Below are positions 37,201-46,272 of a DNA stretch of 64,000 nucleotides, one piece after another. Positions within the stretch are counted from its first letter, which is position 1, and every line of letters begins with the position of its first letter. This DNA is from Pseudomonas sp. PH1b (GTDB taxonomy: Bacteria; Pseudomonadota; Gammaproteobacteria; Pseudomonadales; Pseudomonadaceae): NCBI RefSeq assembly GCF_000633395.1, contig NZ_AYMU01000013.1, positions 1-64,000 on the forward strand, given 5' to 3'. The translations under genes and the position numbers were made by a program. The notes beneath the pieces were generated by a model that worked only from the letters and a program-made list of their open reading frames with translations, had not been told where the DNA came from and did not search any database.

Positions 37201-38670
37201 ATGGCTTCATCGAATGATCGTGCAAGCAACAAACCGTTGATCGAAAGGCGTTCGATCGACTACATCCCGGAAGCGGAAAGACACGGTCGTCTGTTGAGCC
37301 AGTTCACCCTGTGGCTGGGTGCCAACCTGCAAATCACCGCGATTGTCACGGGTGCCCTGGCGGTGGTGTTGGGCGGTGATGTGTTCTGGTCGTTGATCGG
37401 CTTGCTGGTCGGTCAATTGCTGGGAGGCGGGGTCATGGCCCTGCATGCGGCCCAGGGCCCGCAGCTCGGGCTGCCGCAGATGATCTCCAGCCGCGTGCAG
37501 TTCGGCGTCTATGGCGCGGTGATTCCCCTGGTGCTGGTGTGCCTGATGTACGTCGGCTTTTCCGCCAGCGGTTCGTTGCTGGCCGGGCAGGCGGTGGCGC
37601 AACTGCTGCACGTTGAAGACTGGGTCGGCATCCTGCTGTTCGCCGGCTCGATCATGGTCTTCACCATCTTCGGCTACCGGGTGATCCACGGCATCGGCCG
37701 GATTGCCAGCGTGCTCGGCGTGGTGGCCTTCATCTATCTGTTCTACAAGCTGCTGGCAGGCAACGACATCGCGGCCCTGCTCGGCAACAAGCATTTTTCC
37801 CTCGCCAGCTTCCTGCTGGCGGTGTCGCTGTCGGCCTCCTGGCAGATCGCCTTCGGCCCCTATGTGGCGGACTACTCGCGTTACCTGCCGCGCAGCACCT
37901 CGGCGGCCAAGACCTTCTGGGCAGTGGGCCTGGGTTCGGTGATCGGCGCTCAGGCCTCGATGGTCTTCGGGGTGTTCGCCGCGGCCCTGGCCGGGTCGCA
38001 GTTCGCCCACCACGAGGTGTCGTTCATCGTCAGCCTCGGCGGTACCGGGATCGTTGCCGGCCTGCTGTATTTCGCCGTGGCCTTCGGCAAGGTCACGGTG
38101 ACCACCCTGAACGCTTACGGCAGCTTCATGTCGATCGCCACCATCATCAGCGGCTTCCGTGGCAGCCGGCATATCGGCAGCGGCGTACGCCTGCTCTACA
38201 TCTTCATCATGGTGTCGCTGGCCGCCACCCTGGCGCTGCTGGGCAAGGATTCGTTCCTCAAGGACTTCTCCGCCTTCATCCTGTTCCTGCTGGCGTTCTT
38301 CACGCCCTGGAGCGCGATCAACCTGGTGGACTTCTACTGCATCACCAAAGAGCGCTATGACATCCCGGCGCTGTCCAACCCGGACGGTCGCTACGGTCGC
38401 TGGAATGTCATGGGCATCAGTATCTATGTGTTCGGCGTGTTGATTCAGATGCCGTTCATTTCCACCCACTTCTACACCGGCCCCCTGGTGGCGAGCCTGG
38501 GAGATACCGACATCTCCTGGATCATCGGCCTGGTGGTGCCCGCGGCGTTGTACTACGTCTGCGCGAAGAAGTGGCATGGCGCGGTGCCCGAGCACCTGAT
38601 CCTGCCGGTAGAGCAGGACGCGCCCATCGAACAAAAGCTGAGTGAGGCCGGCCGCGCAGCTGCGGTGTGA
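37201..38670 (+). CDS. hutTu: NCS1-family permease, urocanate transporter-like
   Basis: 489 residues with 12 predicted helices. NCS1 (cytosine/purine/allantoin) features are FTLWLGANLQITAIVTGALAVVLGG in helix 1, AAQGPQLGLPQMISSRVQFG in helices 2-3 and FGPYVADYSRYLPR. In P. fluorescens SBW25 the permease at this position, between hutU and the hut ABC genes, has been assigned as the urocanate transporter HutTu. The assignment here rests on that synteny, since NCS1 sequence alone would suggest cytosine. Confidence 0.8.
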   Translation: MASSNDRASNKPLIERRSIDYIPEAERHGRLLSQFTLWLGANLQITAIVTGALAVVLGGDVFWSLIGLLVGQLLGGGVMALHAAQGPQLGLPQMISSRVQFGVYGAVIPLVLVCLMYVGFSASGSLLAGQAVAQLLHVEDWVGILLFAGSIMVFTIFGYRVIHGIGRIASVLGVVAFIYLFYKLLAGNDIAALLGNKHFSLASFLLAVSLSASWQIAFGPYVADYSRYLPRSTSAAKTFWAVGLGSVIGAQASMVFGVFAAALAGSQFAHHEVSFIVSLGGTGIVAGLLYFAVAFGKVTVTTLNAYGSFMSIATIISGFRGSRHIGSGVRLLYIFIMVSLAATLALLGKDSFLKDFSAFILFLLAFFTPWSAINLVDFYCITKERYDIPALSNPDGRYGRWNVMGISIYVFGVLIQMPFISTHFYTGPLVASLGDTDISWIIGLVVPAALYYVCAKKWHGAVPEHLILPVEQDAPIEQKLSEAGRAAAV

Positions 38671-38745
38671 GTCTTGACGGGACGTGGACAGGGCTGGATG
38701 CCTCTTAACTGCCGTAAGCCAACTCATGATTAGGAGCGTCACACA

Positions 38746-39711
38746 ATGAAAATGCATAAGACCCTGCTGACCACGTTGCTGTCCATGGGCCTGCTGGCCG
38801 CTTCCGGCGCCCAGGCCGCGGGCTGGTGCGAGTCGGGCAAGGCGGTGAAGTTCGCCGGCCTGAACTGGGAAAGCGGCATGCTGCTGACCGACGTGATGCA
38901 GGTGGTCCTGGAGAAGGGCTACGGCTGCAAGACTGACAGCCTGCCAGGCAACTCCATCACCATGGAGAACGCCCTGGGCAGCAATGACATCCAGGTCTTC
39001 GCCGAAGAGTGGGTGGGCCGCAGCGAGGTGTGGAACAAGGCCGAGAAGGCCGGCAAGGTGGTGGGTGTCGGCGCGCCAGTGGTGGGAGCCATCGAAGGGT
39101 GGTACGTGCCGCGCTATGTGATCGAGGGCGACGCCAAGCGCAAGCTCGAGGCCAAGGCCCCGGACCTGAAGAACATCGCTGACCTGGGCAAGTACGCCAG
39201 TGTCTTCAAGGATCAGGAAGAACCGACCAAGGGGCGCTTCTACAACTGCCCGGCGGGCTGGACCTGCGAGCTGGACAACAGCGAGATGCTCAAGAGCTAC
39301 GGCCTGGAAAGCAGCTACACCAACTTCCGCCCGGGCACTGGCCCGGCCCTGGATGCGGCGGTGCTGTCGAGCTACAAGCGCGGCGAACCGATTCTCTTCT
39401 ACTACTGGTCGCCGACCCCGCTGATGGGCCAGGTGGACCTGGTCAAGCTCGATGAAAAACCTGGCGTGGACAAGAGCGTGACGGTCAAGGTCGGTCTGTC
39501 GAAGACCTTCCATGACGAGGCCCCGGAGCTGGTGGCCGTGCTGGAGAAGGTCAACCTGCCGATCGACCTGCTGAACCAGAACCTGGCGCGCATGACCAAG
39601 GAGCGCATCGAGTCGCCGAAACTGGCGAAAGTGTTTCTCAAGGAACATCCTGAAGTCTGGCATGCCTGGGTCAGTGAAGAGGCGGCCAGGAAAATCGACG
39701 CGGCCTTGTAG
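38746..39711 (+). CDS. hutX: ABC transporter periplasmic histidine-binding protein HutX-like
   Basis: 321 residues. A signal peptide is cleaved after AxA (ASGAQA, about residue 25). The remainder is of the glycine-betaine/ProX-OpuAC class (KFAGLNWESGMLLTDVMQVVLEKGYG, LLFYYWSPTPL-like segment FYYWSPTPLMGQ). With the two following genes it makes a complete quaternary-amine-type importer adapted to histidine, as described for HutXWV. A strong nested hairpin starts at its stop codon. Confidence 0.87.
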   Translation: MKMHKTLLTTLLSMGLLAASGAQAAGWCESGKAVKFAGLNWESGMLLTDVMQVVLEKGYGCKTDSLPGNSITMENALGSNDIQVFAEEWVGRSEVWNKAEKAGKVVGVGAPVVGAIEGWYVPRYVIEGDAKRKLEAKAPDLKNIADLGKYASVFKDQEEPTKGRFYNCPAGWTCELDNSEMLKSYGLESSYTNFRPGTGPALDAAVLSSYKRGEPILFYYWSPTPLMGQVDLVKLDEKPGVDKSVTVKVGLSKTFHDEAPELVAVLEKVNLPIDLLNQNLARMTKERIESPKLAKVFLKEHPEVWHAWVSEEAARKIDAAL

Positions 39712-39767
39712 GTGGAGCCTTCCCGGAGATCCCACGGGGTCTTCGGGAGCTGCGCCATCCTCCACCT
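39710..39767 (+). other. Nested RNA hairpins between hutX and hutW
   Basis: An outer stem AGGTGGAG (39710-39717) pairs with CTCCACCT (39760-39767). Inside it TCCCGGAGATCC (39721-39732) pairs with GGGTCTTCGGGA (39737-39748), with two G-U pairs and a 4-base loop. The structure begins at the hutX stop and ends 15 bases before the hutW start. There is no T-run, so it is not a classical terminator. The position, after a binding-protein gene, fits an element that keeps hutX mRNA in excess over the permease. Confidence 0.75.
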
Positions 39768-39782
39768 GATCGAGAGTTTCTT

Positions 39783-40634
39783 ATGTTTCCAGAAAGCTTC
39801 ACCTTTTCCATCGCCGACTGGGTCAACGGCTGGGTCGACTCCCTGGTGACCAACTATGGCGACGTGTTCCGGCACATCTCCGACACCCTGCTGTGGGCCA
39901 TCGTCAACCTCGAAGGCCTGCTGCGCATGGCGCCCTGGTGGCTGATGCTGGCGATTGTCGGCGGCATCGCCTGGCACTCGACGCGCAAGCTGCTGACCAC
40001 CGCGGTGATTGTCGGCCTGCTGTTCCTGGTAGGGGCCGTCGGCCTGTGGGACAAGCTGATGCAGACCCTGGCGCTGATGCTGGTGGCCACGCTGATCTCG
40101 GTGCTGATCGGCATTCCCCTGGGGATCCTCTCGGCCCGCAGCAACCGCCTGCGTTCGGTGCTGATGCCGTTGCTGGACATCATGCAGACCATGCCCAGCT
40201 TCGTGTACCTGATCCCGGTGCTGATGCTGTTCGGCCTGGGCAAGGTGCCAGCGATCTTCGCCACCGTGATCTATGCCGCGCCGCCGTTGATCCGCCTGAC
40301 CGACCTGGGCATTCGCCAGGTGGACGGCGAAGTGATGGAGGCGATCAACGCCTTCGGCGCCAACCGCTGGCAGCAACTGTTCGGCGTGCAACTGCCCCTG
40401 GCCCTGCCGAGCATCATGGCCGGGATCAACCAGACCACCATGATGGCCCTGTCGATGGTGGTGATCGCCTCGATGATCGGTGCCCGCGGCCTGGGCGAGG
40501 ATGTGCTGGTGGGCATCCAGACCCTCAACGTCGGTCGTGGCCTGGAAGCCGGGCTGGCGATCGTGATTCTGGCGGTGGTGATCGACCGCATTACCCAGGC
40601 CTACGGTCGTCCACGCCATGAGGTGAGCAAATGA
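39783..40634 (+). CDS. hutW: ABC transporter permease HutW-like
   Basis: 283-residue inner-membrane permease of the ProW/OpuAB class: about six helices, with the EAA-type coupling loop [33 protein letters not shown] (about 183-215). [26 protein letters not shown] is another class motif. It overlaps hutV by four bases (ATGA) and partners HutX and HutV. Confidence 0.88.
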   Translation: MFPESFTFSIADWVNGWVDSLVTNYGDVFRHISDTLLWAIVNLEGLLRMAPWWLMLAIVGGIAWHSTRKLLTTAVIVGLLFLVGAVGLWDKLMQTLALMLVATLISVLIGIPLGILSARSNRLRSVLMPLLDIMQTMPSFVYLIPVLMLFGLGKVPAIFATVIYAAPPLIRLTDLGIRQVDGEVMEAINAFGANRWQQLFGVQLPLALPSIMAGINQTTMMALSMVVIASMIGARGLGEDVLVGIQTLNVGRGLEAGLAIVILAVVIDRITQAYGRPRHEVSK

Positions 40635-41461
40635 GCAGCCCAGCCGTCAGCAAGATCGAAGTGAAGAACGTCTTCAAGATTTTCGGCAGCCGTTCCGCCG
40701 ACGCCCTGGCGATGATTGGCCAAGGCAAGGGCAAGGACCAGGTGCTGGCCGAAACCGGCTGCGTGGTCGGGGTCAATGACCTGTCCCTGAGCATCGGCAC
40801 CGGTGAGATCTTCGTCATCATGGGCCTGTCCGGCTCCGGCAAGTCGACCCTGGTGCGCCACTTCAACCGCCTGATCGACCCCACCAGCGGGGCGATCCTG
40901 GTGGATGGCGAGGACATCCTGCAGTACGACATGGAAGCCCTGCGCCAATTCCGCCGGCACAAGATCAGCATGGTGTTCCAGAGCTTCGGCCTGCTGCCCC
41001 ATCGCAACGTCCAGGACAACGTCGCCTATGGCCTCAAGGTGCGCGGCGAGAACAAGTCGCTGTGCGCCGAGCGCGCCCTGCACTGGATCAACACCGTGGG
41101 CCTCAAGGGGTACGAGAAGAAGTACCCGCACCAGCTGTCCGGCGGCATGCGCCAGCGGGTCGGCCTGGCCCGGGCCCTGGCCGCGGACACCGACATCATC
41201 CTCATGGACGAAGCCTTCAGCGCCCTCGACCCGCTGATCCGCGCGGAGATGCAGGACCAGTTGCTGGAACTGCAGAAGACCCTGCACAAGACCATCGTCT
41301 TCATCACCCACGACCTGGACGAGGCGGTGCGCATCGGCAACCGCATCGCGATCCTCAAGGACGGCCGCCTGATCCAGGTCGGCACGCCGAAGGAGATCCT
41401 CCACTCGCCGGCGGATGAGTACGTCGACCGCTTCGTCCAGCGCCGCGCCGCGACGGTGTAG
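40631..41461 (+). CDS. hutV: ABC transporter ATPase HutV-like
   Basis: 276 residues. Walker [18 protein letters not shown] (about 68-84), Q-loop [11 protein letters not shown], signature [16 protein letters not shown] and Walker [15 protein letters not shown] are all intact. As in ProV, an N-terminal segment ([21 protein letters not shown]-type) precedes the nucleotide-binding core. The usual C-terminal CBS domains of ProV are absent. Its TAG stop codon is part of a REP element (GTAGGAGCC). Confidence 0.9.
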   Translation: MSSPAVSKIEVKNVFKIFGSRSADALAMIGQGKGKDQVLAETGCVVGVNDLSLSIGTGEIFVIMGLSGSGKSTLVRHFNRLIDPTSGAILVDGEDILQYDMEALRQFRRHKISMVFQSFGLLPHRNVQDNVAYGLKVRGENKSLCAERALHWINTVGLKGYEKKYPHQLSGGMRQRVGLARALAADTDIILMDEAFSALDPLIRAEMQDQLLELQKTLHKTIVFITHDLDEAVRIGNRIAILKDGRLIQVGTPKEILHSPADEYVDRFVQRRAATV

Positions 41462-41480
41462 GAGCCGGCTTGCCGGCGAA
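41457..41480. repeat. Solo REP element overlapping the hutV stop codon
   Basis: TGTAGGAGCCGGCTTGCCGG starts at 41457, two bases before the hutV TAG (41459-41461), so the repeat supplies the stop codon. It fills half of the 52-base gap before hutH1. Confidence 0.88.
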
Positions 41481-41513
41481 TGCCCCACCACAGAGTTCAC
41501 GATGAGGTTCCCG

Positions 41514-43037
41514 ATGTCCCTGGCTGAAAAGATCGTAATCGCCGACGCCCCCCTGGGTTGGCAGGATGTTGCTGCCGTTGCCCGGCACGGCGCGCAGCTT
41601 GAGTTGACGGACTCGGCCTGGGCGCGGATCGACAACGCCCAGGCCATCGTCCGTCGGGTGGTCGACAGCGGCGAGCGCGCCTATGGCATCAGCACCGGCC
41701 TTGGAGCCTTGTGCAACGTCATGCTGACCGGCGAGCAACTGAGCCAGCTGTCGCGCAATACCCTGCTCAGCCACGCCTGTGGCGTGGGCCCGGCGCTGGC
41801 CGATGAGCAGACCCGGGCCATCCTCTGCGCCGCGATCATCAACTACAGCCATGGCAAGTCCGGCATTCACCGGCAAGTGGTCGAGGCCCTGCTGGCGTTG
41901 CTCAATCGCGGAATCACCCCGCAGGTGCCGTCCCAGGGTTCGGTGGGCTACCTGACCCACATGGCGCACATCGGTGTCGCCTTGCTCGGCATCGGCCTGG
42001 TCAGCTATCGCGGACGGGTGGTCTCGGCCGAAGTGGCGATGGCGGAGGAGGGGCTGCAACCCGTGCAGTTGGGGGCCAAGGATGGCCTGTGCCTGGTCAA
42101 CGGCACGCCATGCATGACCGGCCTCGGTTGCCTGGCCCTGGCCGACGCCAGCCGCCTGCTGCAGTGGGCCGACGTGATCGGCGCCATGAGCTTCGAGGCC
42201 CTGCGCGGCCAGATCGCCGCCTTCGACCCCGAGATCATTGCCCTCAAGGCCCATCCCGGGATGCAGGTGGTGGGCCGCAACTTGCGGGTGCTGCTCGAAG
42301 GCAGTGAGGTGATTGCGTCCAGCCAGGGCATCCGTACCCAGGATGCCCTGAGCATCCGCTCGATTCCCCAGGTGCACGGCGCCGCTCGGGACCAGTTGGC
42401 CCATGCGGCGAAACAGCTGGAAACCGAGCTCAACGCCGCCACCGACAACCCGTTGCTGCTCGGCACGCCGGAGCAGTATCGGGTGGTTTCCCAGGCCAAT
42501 CCCCACGGTCAGTCGGTGGCCCTGGCGGCGGATCTGCTGGCGATTGCCATGGCCGAGATCGGCTCCATTGCCGAGCGTCGCCTGGATCGCCTGATCAATC
42601 CTCATGTCAGCGGCTTGCCGGCGTTCCTGGTGGCCGAGCCCGGGGTCAACTCCGGGATGATGATCGTGCAGTACGTGGCCGCCTCGCTGTGCGCGCAGAA
42701 CCGCCAGCTGGGGCAGCCGGCGGTGCTCGACAACTACGTGACCTCGGGCCTGCAGGAGGACCACCTGAGCCTGGGCACCAATGCCGCGCTGAAGCTGCAC
42801 CAGGTGCTGGAGAACTGCACCCAGATCCTCGCCATCGAGTACCTGCTGGCAGCCCAGGCTTTTGAGTTTCTCAAGCAGCAACGCTTTGGAACGGGGACCG
42901 GGATTGCCTGGTGCCTGCTGCGCGAGCGGGTCCCGGCCTATGACCAGGATCGCTGGCTGGCGCCGGATATCTCCAGTGCGGCGTCGCTGCTCAAGGACCC
43001 GCAACTGCTGAACAAACGTTTTTCCAAGGTGCAATAA
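41514..43037 (+). CDS. hutH1: Histidase-family paralogue lacking the MIO triad (HutH1)
   Basis: 507 residues, aromatic/histidine ammonia-lyase fold along its full length. Compared with HutH2 in this window, [15 protein letters not shown] is here GSVGYLTHMAHI: the Ala-Ser-Gly that cyclises to the MIO electrophile is exactly deleted (between 41948 and 41949; residues 145/146). QDPYSLR becomes QDALSIR (Tyr lost) and GGNFHAEP becomes QANPHGQS (Phe lost), whereas the Tyr of YGISTG, the His of LLSHACGVG, the Asn of NGTP and the Gln-Glu of LQEDH persist. Classical MIO catalysis therefore looks impossible. The frame is open and codon use is normal. I prefer ATG 41514 (GAGG six bases upstream); ATG 41502 is possible. 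Its role could be regulatory, a pseudoenzyme partner of HutH2, or a different reaction. Confidence 0.88.
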   Translation: MSLAEKIVIADAPLGWQDVAAVARHGAQLELTDSAWARIDNAQAIVRRVVDSGERAYGISTGLGALCNVMLTGEQLSQLSRNTLLSHACGVGPALADEQTRAILCAAIINYSHGKSGIHRQVVEALLALLNRGITPQVPSQGSVGYLTHMAHIGVALLGIGLVSYRGRVVSAEVAMAEEGLQPVQLGAKDGLCLVNGTPCMTGLGCLALADASRLLQWADVIGAMSFEALRGQIAAFDPEIIALKAHPGMQVVGRNLRVLLEGSEVIASSQGIRTQDALSIRSIPQVHGAARDQLAHAAKQLETELNAATDNPLLLGTPEQYRVVSQANPHGQSVALAADLLAIAMAEIGSIAERRLDRLINPHVSGLPAFLVAEPGVNSGMMIVQYVAASLCAQNRQLGQPAVLDNYVTSGLQEDHLSLGTNAALKLHQVLENCTQILAIEYLLAAQAFEFLKQQRFGTGTGIAWCLLRERVPAYDQDRWLAPDISSAASLLKDPQLLNKRFSKVQ

Positions 43038-43103
43038 ACGAATTTCCCCATAGCCAGCGTGCCAAGGCGTCACCCGCTCGATACAGCGCGTGACGACGGA
43101 TAA

Positions 43104-43115
43104 CGGAAGCTTCCG
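43104..43115 (+). other. Palindrome between hutH1 and hutH2
   Basis: CGGAAGCTTCCG is a perfect 12-base palindrome in the 122-base gap. A looser dyad CGTCAC/GTGACG lies just upstream (about 43069-43094). Either could fold in the mRNA or bind a regulator. Confidence 0.4.
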
Positions 43116-43159
43116 GAGCGACTGGCAGTTATTACAAAACTCTCAAAAGGAGCATGAAT

Positions 43160-44692
43160 GTGACTGCGCTAAACCTGATTCCCGGCCAACTGACCCTGGC
43201 CCAACTGCGGGCCATCTATCAGCAGCCGCTGACCCTGACCCTGGATGGCAGCGCTTCGGCGCAGATTGACGCCAGCGTTGCCTGTGTCGAGCAGATCCTT
43301 GCCGAGAACCGCACGGCCTACGGGATCAACACCGGTTTTGGCCTGCTGGCTTCGACCCGCATCGCCAGTGCCGATCTGGAAAACCTCCAGCGCTCCCTGG
43401 TGCTGTCCCATGCCGCTGGCGTGGGCGAGCCGATCAGCGACGAGCTGGTACGCCTGATCATGGTGCTCAAGGTCAACAGCCTGAGCCGTGGCTTTTCCGG
43501 TATCCGCCGCCAGGTGATCGATGCCCTGATCGCCCTGATCAACGCCGAGGTCTATCCGCACATCCCGCTCAAGGGCTCGGTGGGGGCTTCCGGTGACCTG
43601 GCGCCACTGGCCCACATGTCCCTGGTGCTGCTGGGCGAGGGCAAGGCGCGCTACAAGGGCCAATGGCTGGAAGCGACCGCAGCCCTGGAAGTTGCCGGTC
43701 TCAAGCCCCTGACCCTGGCGGCCAAGGAAGGCCTGGCGCTGCTCAACGGCACCCAGGTTTCCACTGCCTTCGCCCTGCGCGGGTTGTTTGAAGGTGAAGA
43801 CCTGTTCGCCGGCGCCCTGGTGTGCGGCGGCCTGACCGTGGAAGCGGTGCTCGGCTCGCGCTCGCCCTTCGACGCACGGATCCATGCCGCTCGCGGCCAG
43901 CGCGGCCAGATCGACACCGCTGCCGCCTACCGTGCGCTGCTGGGGGACAGCACCGAGGTTTCCGCGTCCCACCAGAACTGCGACAAGGTCCAGGACCCGT
44001 ACTCCCTGCGTTGCCAGCCCCAGGTCATGGGTGCCTGCCTGACCCAGTTCCGCCAGGCCGCCGAAGTGCTGGTGGTGGAAGCCAACGCGGTCTCGGACAA
44101 CCCGCTGGTGTTCGCCGCCGAAGGCGACGTGATTTCCGGTGGCAACTTCCACGCCGAGCCGGTGGCCATGGCCGCCGACAACATGGCCCTGGCCATCGCC
44201 GAGATCGGCTCCCTGAGCGAGCGTCGCATCTCGCTGATGATGGACAAGCACATGTCCCAGTTGCCGCCGTTCCTGGTGGCCAATGGCGGGGTCAACTCCG
44301 GCTTCATGATCGCCCAGGTGACTGCCGCGGCCCTGGCCAGCGAGAACAAGGCCCTGGCCCATCCGCATTCGGTGGACAGCATCCCGACCTCCGCCAACCA
44401 GGAAGACCACGTCTCCATGGCCCCGGCCGCCGGCAAACGCCTGTGGGAAATGGCCGAGAACACCCGCGGCGTGCTCGCTGTGGAATGGCTGGCGGCCTGT
44501 CAGGGCCTGGACCTGCGCGAAGGCCTGAAAACTTCGCCGGCCCTGGAAAAAGCCCGCGCTACCTTGCGCGAGAAGGCCGCGTACTACGAGAAAGACCGTT
44601 TCTTCGCGCCGGACATCAACGCCGCGAGCGAACTGCTGGCCTCGCGCTGCCTGAACGATCTGTTGCCTGCCCGGTTGTTGCCGAGCCTGTGA
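43160..44692 (+). CDS. hutH2: Histidine ammonia-lyase (functional histidase)
   Basis: Deaminates L-histidine to urocanate. 510 residues. The MIO triad Ala143-Ser144-Gly145 lies in [15 protein letters not shown]. Other catalytic positions known from P. putida HutH are present: Tyr in [10 protein letters not shown], His in [10 protein letters not shown], Asn in LLNGTQ, Gln-Tyr-Arg in [12 protein letters not shown], Phe in [10 protein letters not shown] and Glu in [11 protein letters not shown] start at GTG 43160, seven bases after AGGAG, giving (M)[16 protein letters not shown], rather than ATG 43154, which is too close to the ribosome-binding site. Confidence 0.97.
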   Translation: MTALNLIPGQLTLAQLRAIYQQPLTLTLDGSASAQIDASVACVEQILAENRTAYGINTGFGLLASTRIASADLENLQRSLVLSHAAGVGEPISDELVRLIMVLKVNSLSRGFSGIRRQVIDALIALINAEVYPHIPLKGSVGASGDLAPLAHMSLVLLGEGKARYKGQWLEATAALEVAGLKPLTLAAKEGLALLNGTQVSTAFALRGLFEGEDLFAGALVCGGLTVEAVLGSRSPFDARIHAARGQRGQIDTAAAYRALLGDSTEVSASHQNCDKVQDPYSLRCQPQVMGACLTQFRQAAEVLVVEANAVSDNPLVFAAEGDVISGGNFHAEPVAMAADNMALAIAEIGSLSERRISLMMDKHMSQLPPFLVANGGVNSGFMIAQVTAAALASENKALAHPHSVDSIPTSANQEDHVSMAPAAGKRLWEMAENTRGVLAVEWLAACQGLDLREGLKTSPALEKARATLREKAAYYEKDRFFAPDINAASELLASRCLNDLLPARLLPSL

Positions 44693-44771
44693 TGGGCGGC
44701 GGCCGGCCTGTCACGCGGTGTTCGCTAGACAGGGACGGCCCGTGAGGGGGTGCGTTACCCGCAAGACAGAG

Positions 44772-44814
44772 CTGGAGCAGCTGCTCCAGTCACCCTGCGC
44801 AGCCGCGCAGGGTG
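44772..44814 (+). other. Two tandem perfect hairpins upstream of hutTh
   Basis: CTGGAGCAGCTGCTCCAG (44772-44789) is an 18-base perfect palindrome. One base later CACCCTGCGC-AGCC-GCGCAGGGTG (44791-44814) forms a 10-bp stem with a 4-base loop. No T-run follows. They lie inside the hut operon in the 155-base gap between hutH2 and hutTh, 34 bases before the hutTh start. Confidence 0.75.
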
Positions 44815-44826
44815 GTCCTGTCCGAT

Positions 44827-44834
44827 AACAATAA
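44827..44834 (+). promoter_or_regulatory. Candidate Hfq/Crc catabolite-repression (CA) motif
   Basis: AACAATAA matches the A-rich AANAANAA motif bound by Hfq-Crc. It sits next to the ribosome-binding site (AAAAGGGA, 44833-44840) of hutTh, the position used for translational repression of amino-acid uptake genes in Pseudomonas. Confidence 0.55.
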
Positions 44835-44847
44835 AAGGGACGAAGAC

Positions 44848-46260
44848 ATGCAATCGCAAGAGAAAGGCTTACGCCGGGGCCTGACCGCCCGCCACATACG
44901 TTTCATGGCTCTGGGGTCGGCGATCGGCACCGGGCTGTTCTATGGCTCCGCTTCGGCGATCCAGATGGCCGGTCCGGCGGTACTGCTGGCCTACCTGATC
45001 GGTGGCGCGGCCGTATTCATGGTGATGCGCGCCCTCGGAGAGATGGCGGTGCACAATCCGGTGTCCGGCTCGTTCGGCCACTACGCCAGCCAGTACCTGG
45101 GGCCGTTGCCGGGCTTCATCCTGGGCTGGACCTACGCTTTCGAGATGCTGATCGTCTGCCTGGCGGATGTCACGGCCTTCGGCATCTATATGGGCTTCTG
45201 GTTTCCCGAGGTGGCGCGCTGGGTCTGGGTGCTGGCCATCGTGCTGTTCATCGGCGGCCTGAACCTGTGCAACGTCAAGGTGTTCGGCGAGATGGAGTTC
45301 TGGCTGTCGCTGCTCAAGGTTGGCGCGATTGTCGCGATGATCCTCGGCGGCTTCGGCATCATGCTGTTCGGTATCGGCAGCGCTGCCAGCGAGCAGGCCA
45401 CCGGCGCCAGCAACCTCTGGGCCCATGGCGGCTTCATGCCCAATGGCATCTCCGGGTTGATCGCTTCTTTCGCGGTGGTGATGTTCGCCTTCGGCGGTAT
45501 CGAGATCATCGGTGTCACCGCCGGTGAGGCCCAGGATCCGAAGCGGGTCATTCCCAAGGCGATCAACGCGGTGCCGTTGCGCATCCTGTTGTTCTACGTG
45601 CTGACCCTGTTCGTGCTGATGTCGATTTTCCCCTGGCCGCAGATCGGCACCCAGGGCAGCCCCTTCGTGCAGATCTTTGACAGCCTGGGCATCAGCTCGG
45701 CGGCGACCATTCTCAATATCGTGGTGATCTCGGCGGCAGTATCGGCCATCAACAGCGATATTTTCGGTGCCGGGCGCATGATGTACGGCCTGGCCCAGCA
45801 AGGGCAGGCGCCCAAAGGTTTTGCCCAGGTGTCCAAGCACGGCGTGCCGTGGATGACCGTGGTGGTGATGGCGGCAACCCTGCTGATCGGCGTGGTGCTC
45901 AACTACCTGATCCCGGAAAACATCTTCCTGGTGATCGCCTCCCTGGCGACTTTCGCCACGGTCTGGGTGTGGCTGATGATTCTCCTGACCCATGTGGCCA
46001 TGCGCCGCTCCATGACTGCCGAGCAAGTGGCCAAGCTGGAGTTCAAGGTACCGTTCTGGCCCTGGGCACCGGCAGCGGCCATCGCCTTCATGCTGTTCAT
46101 CTTCGGTGTGCTGGGCTACTTCCCGAAAACCCAGGCGGCGTTGGCGGTGGGCGTGGTGTGGATTGTTTTGCTGGTGGTGGCCTATATGCTCTGGGTCAAG
46201 CCTTTGGCTGGCCAGGTGCAGCGGGTCAATGCCGATACTTCTTTACCTACTGATCATTAA
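44848..46260 (+). CDS. hutTh: Amino-acid permease, histidine transporter-like
   Basis: 470 residues, 12 helices, amino-acid:H+ symporter (AAT/APC) family: [35 protein letters not shown] in helices 1-2, then [15 protein letters not shown] and a conserved [25 protein letters not shown] loop. In SBW25 the permease in this slot (HutTh) is the main histidine uptake system. I use ATG 44848 ([20 protein letters not shown]), which follows AAGGGA; a longer frame would include the hairpin region. Confidence 0.87.
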   Translation: MQSQEKGLRRGLTARHIRFMALGSAIGTGLFYGSASAIQMAGPAVLLAYLIGGAAVFMVMRALGEMAVHNPVSGSFGHYASQYLGPLPGFILGWTYAFEMLIVCLADVTAFGIYMGFWFPEVARWVWVLAIVLFIGGLNLCNVKVFGEMEFWLSLLKVGAIVAMILGGFGIMLFGIGSAASEQATGASNLWAHGGFMPNGISGLIASFAVVMFAFGGIEIIGVTAGEAQDPKRVIPKAINAVPLRILLFYVLTLFVLMSIFPWPQIGTQGSPFVQIFDSLGISSAATILNIVVISAAVSAINSDIFGAGRMMYGLAQQGQAPKGFAQVSKHGVPWMTVVVMAATLLIGVVLNYLIPENIFLVIASLATFATVWVWLMILLTHVAMRRSMTAEQVAKLEFKVPFWPWAPAAAIAFMLFIFGVLGYFPKTQAALAVGVVWIVLLVVAYMLWVKPLAGQVQRVNADTSLPTDH

Positions 46261-46272
46261 CGGAGGCCTTGG

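Noticed and set aside
37201-38670. Cytosine permease (codB) assignment
   Set aside because: The fold is NCS1 and sequence alone would permit it, but there is no codA nearby and the gene is embedded in the hut operon in the slot of the urocanate transporter.
41415-41513. N-terminal extension of hutH1 reading into hutV and the REP element
   Set aside because: The extra residues are translated REP sequence with no family similarity; ATG 41514 with GAGG upstream fits.
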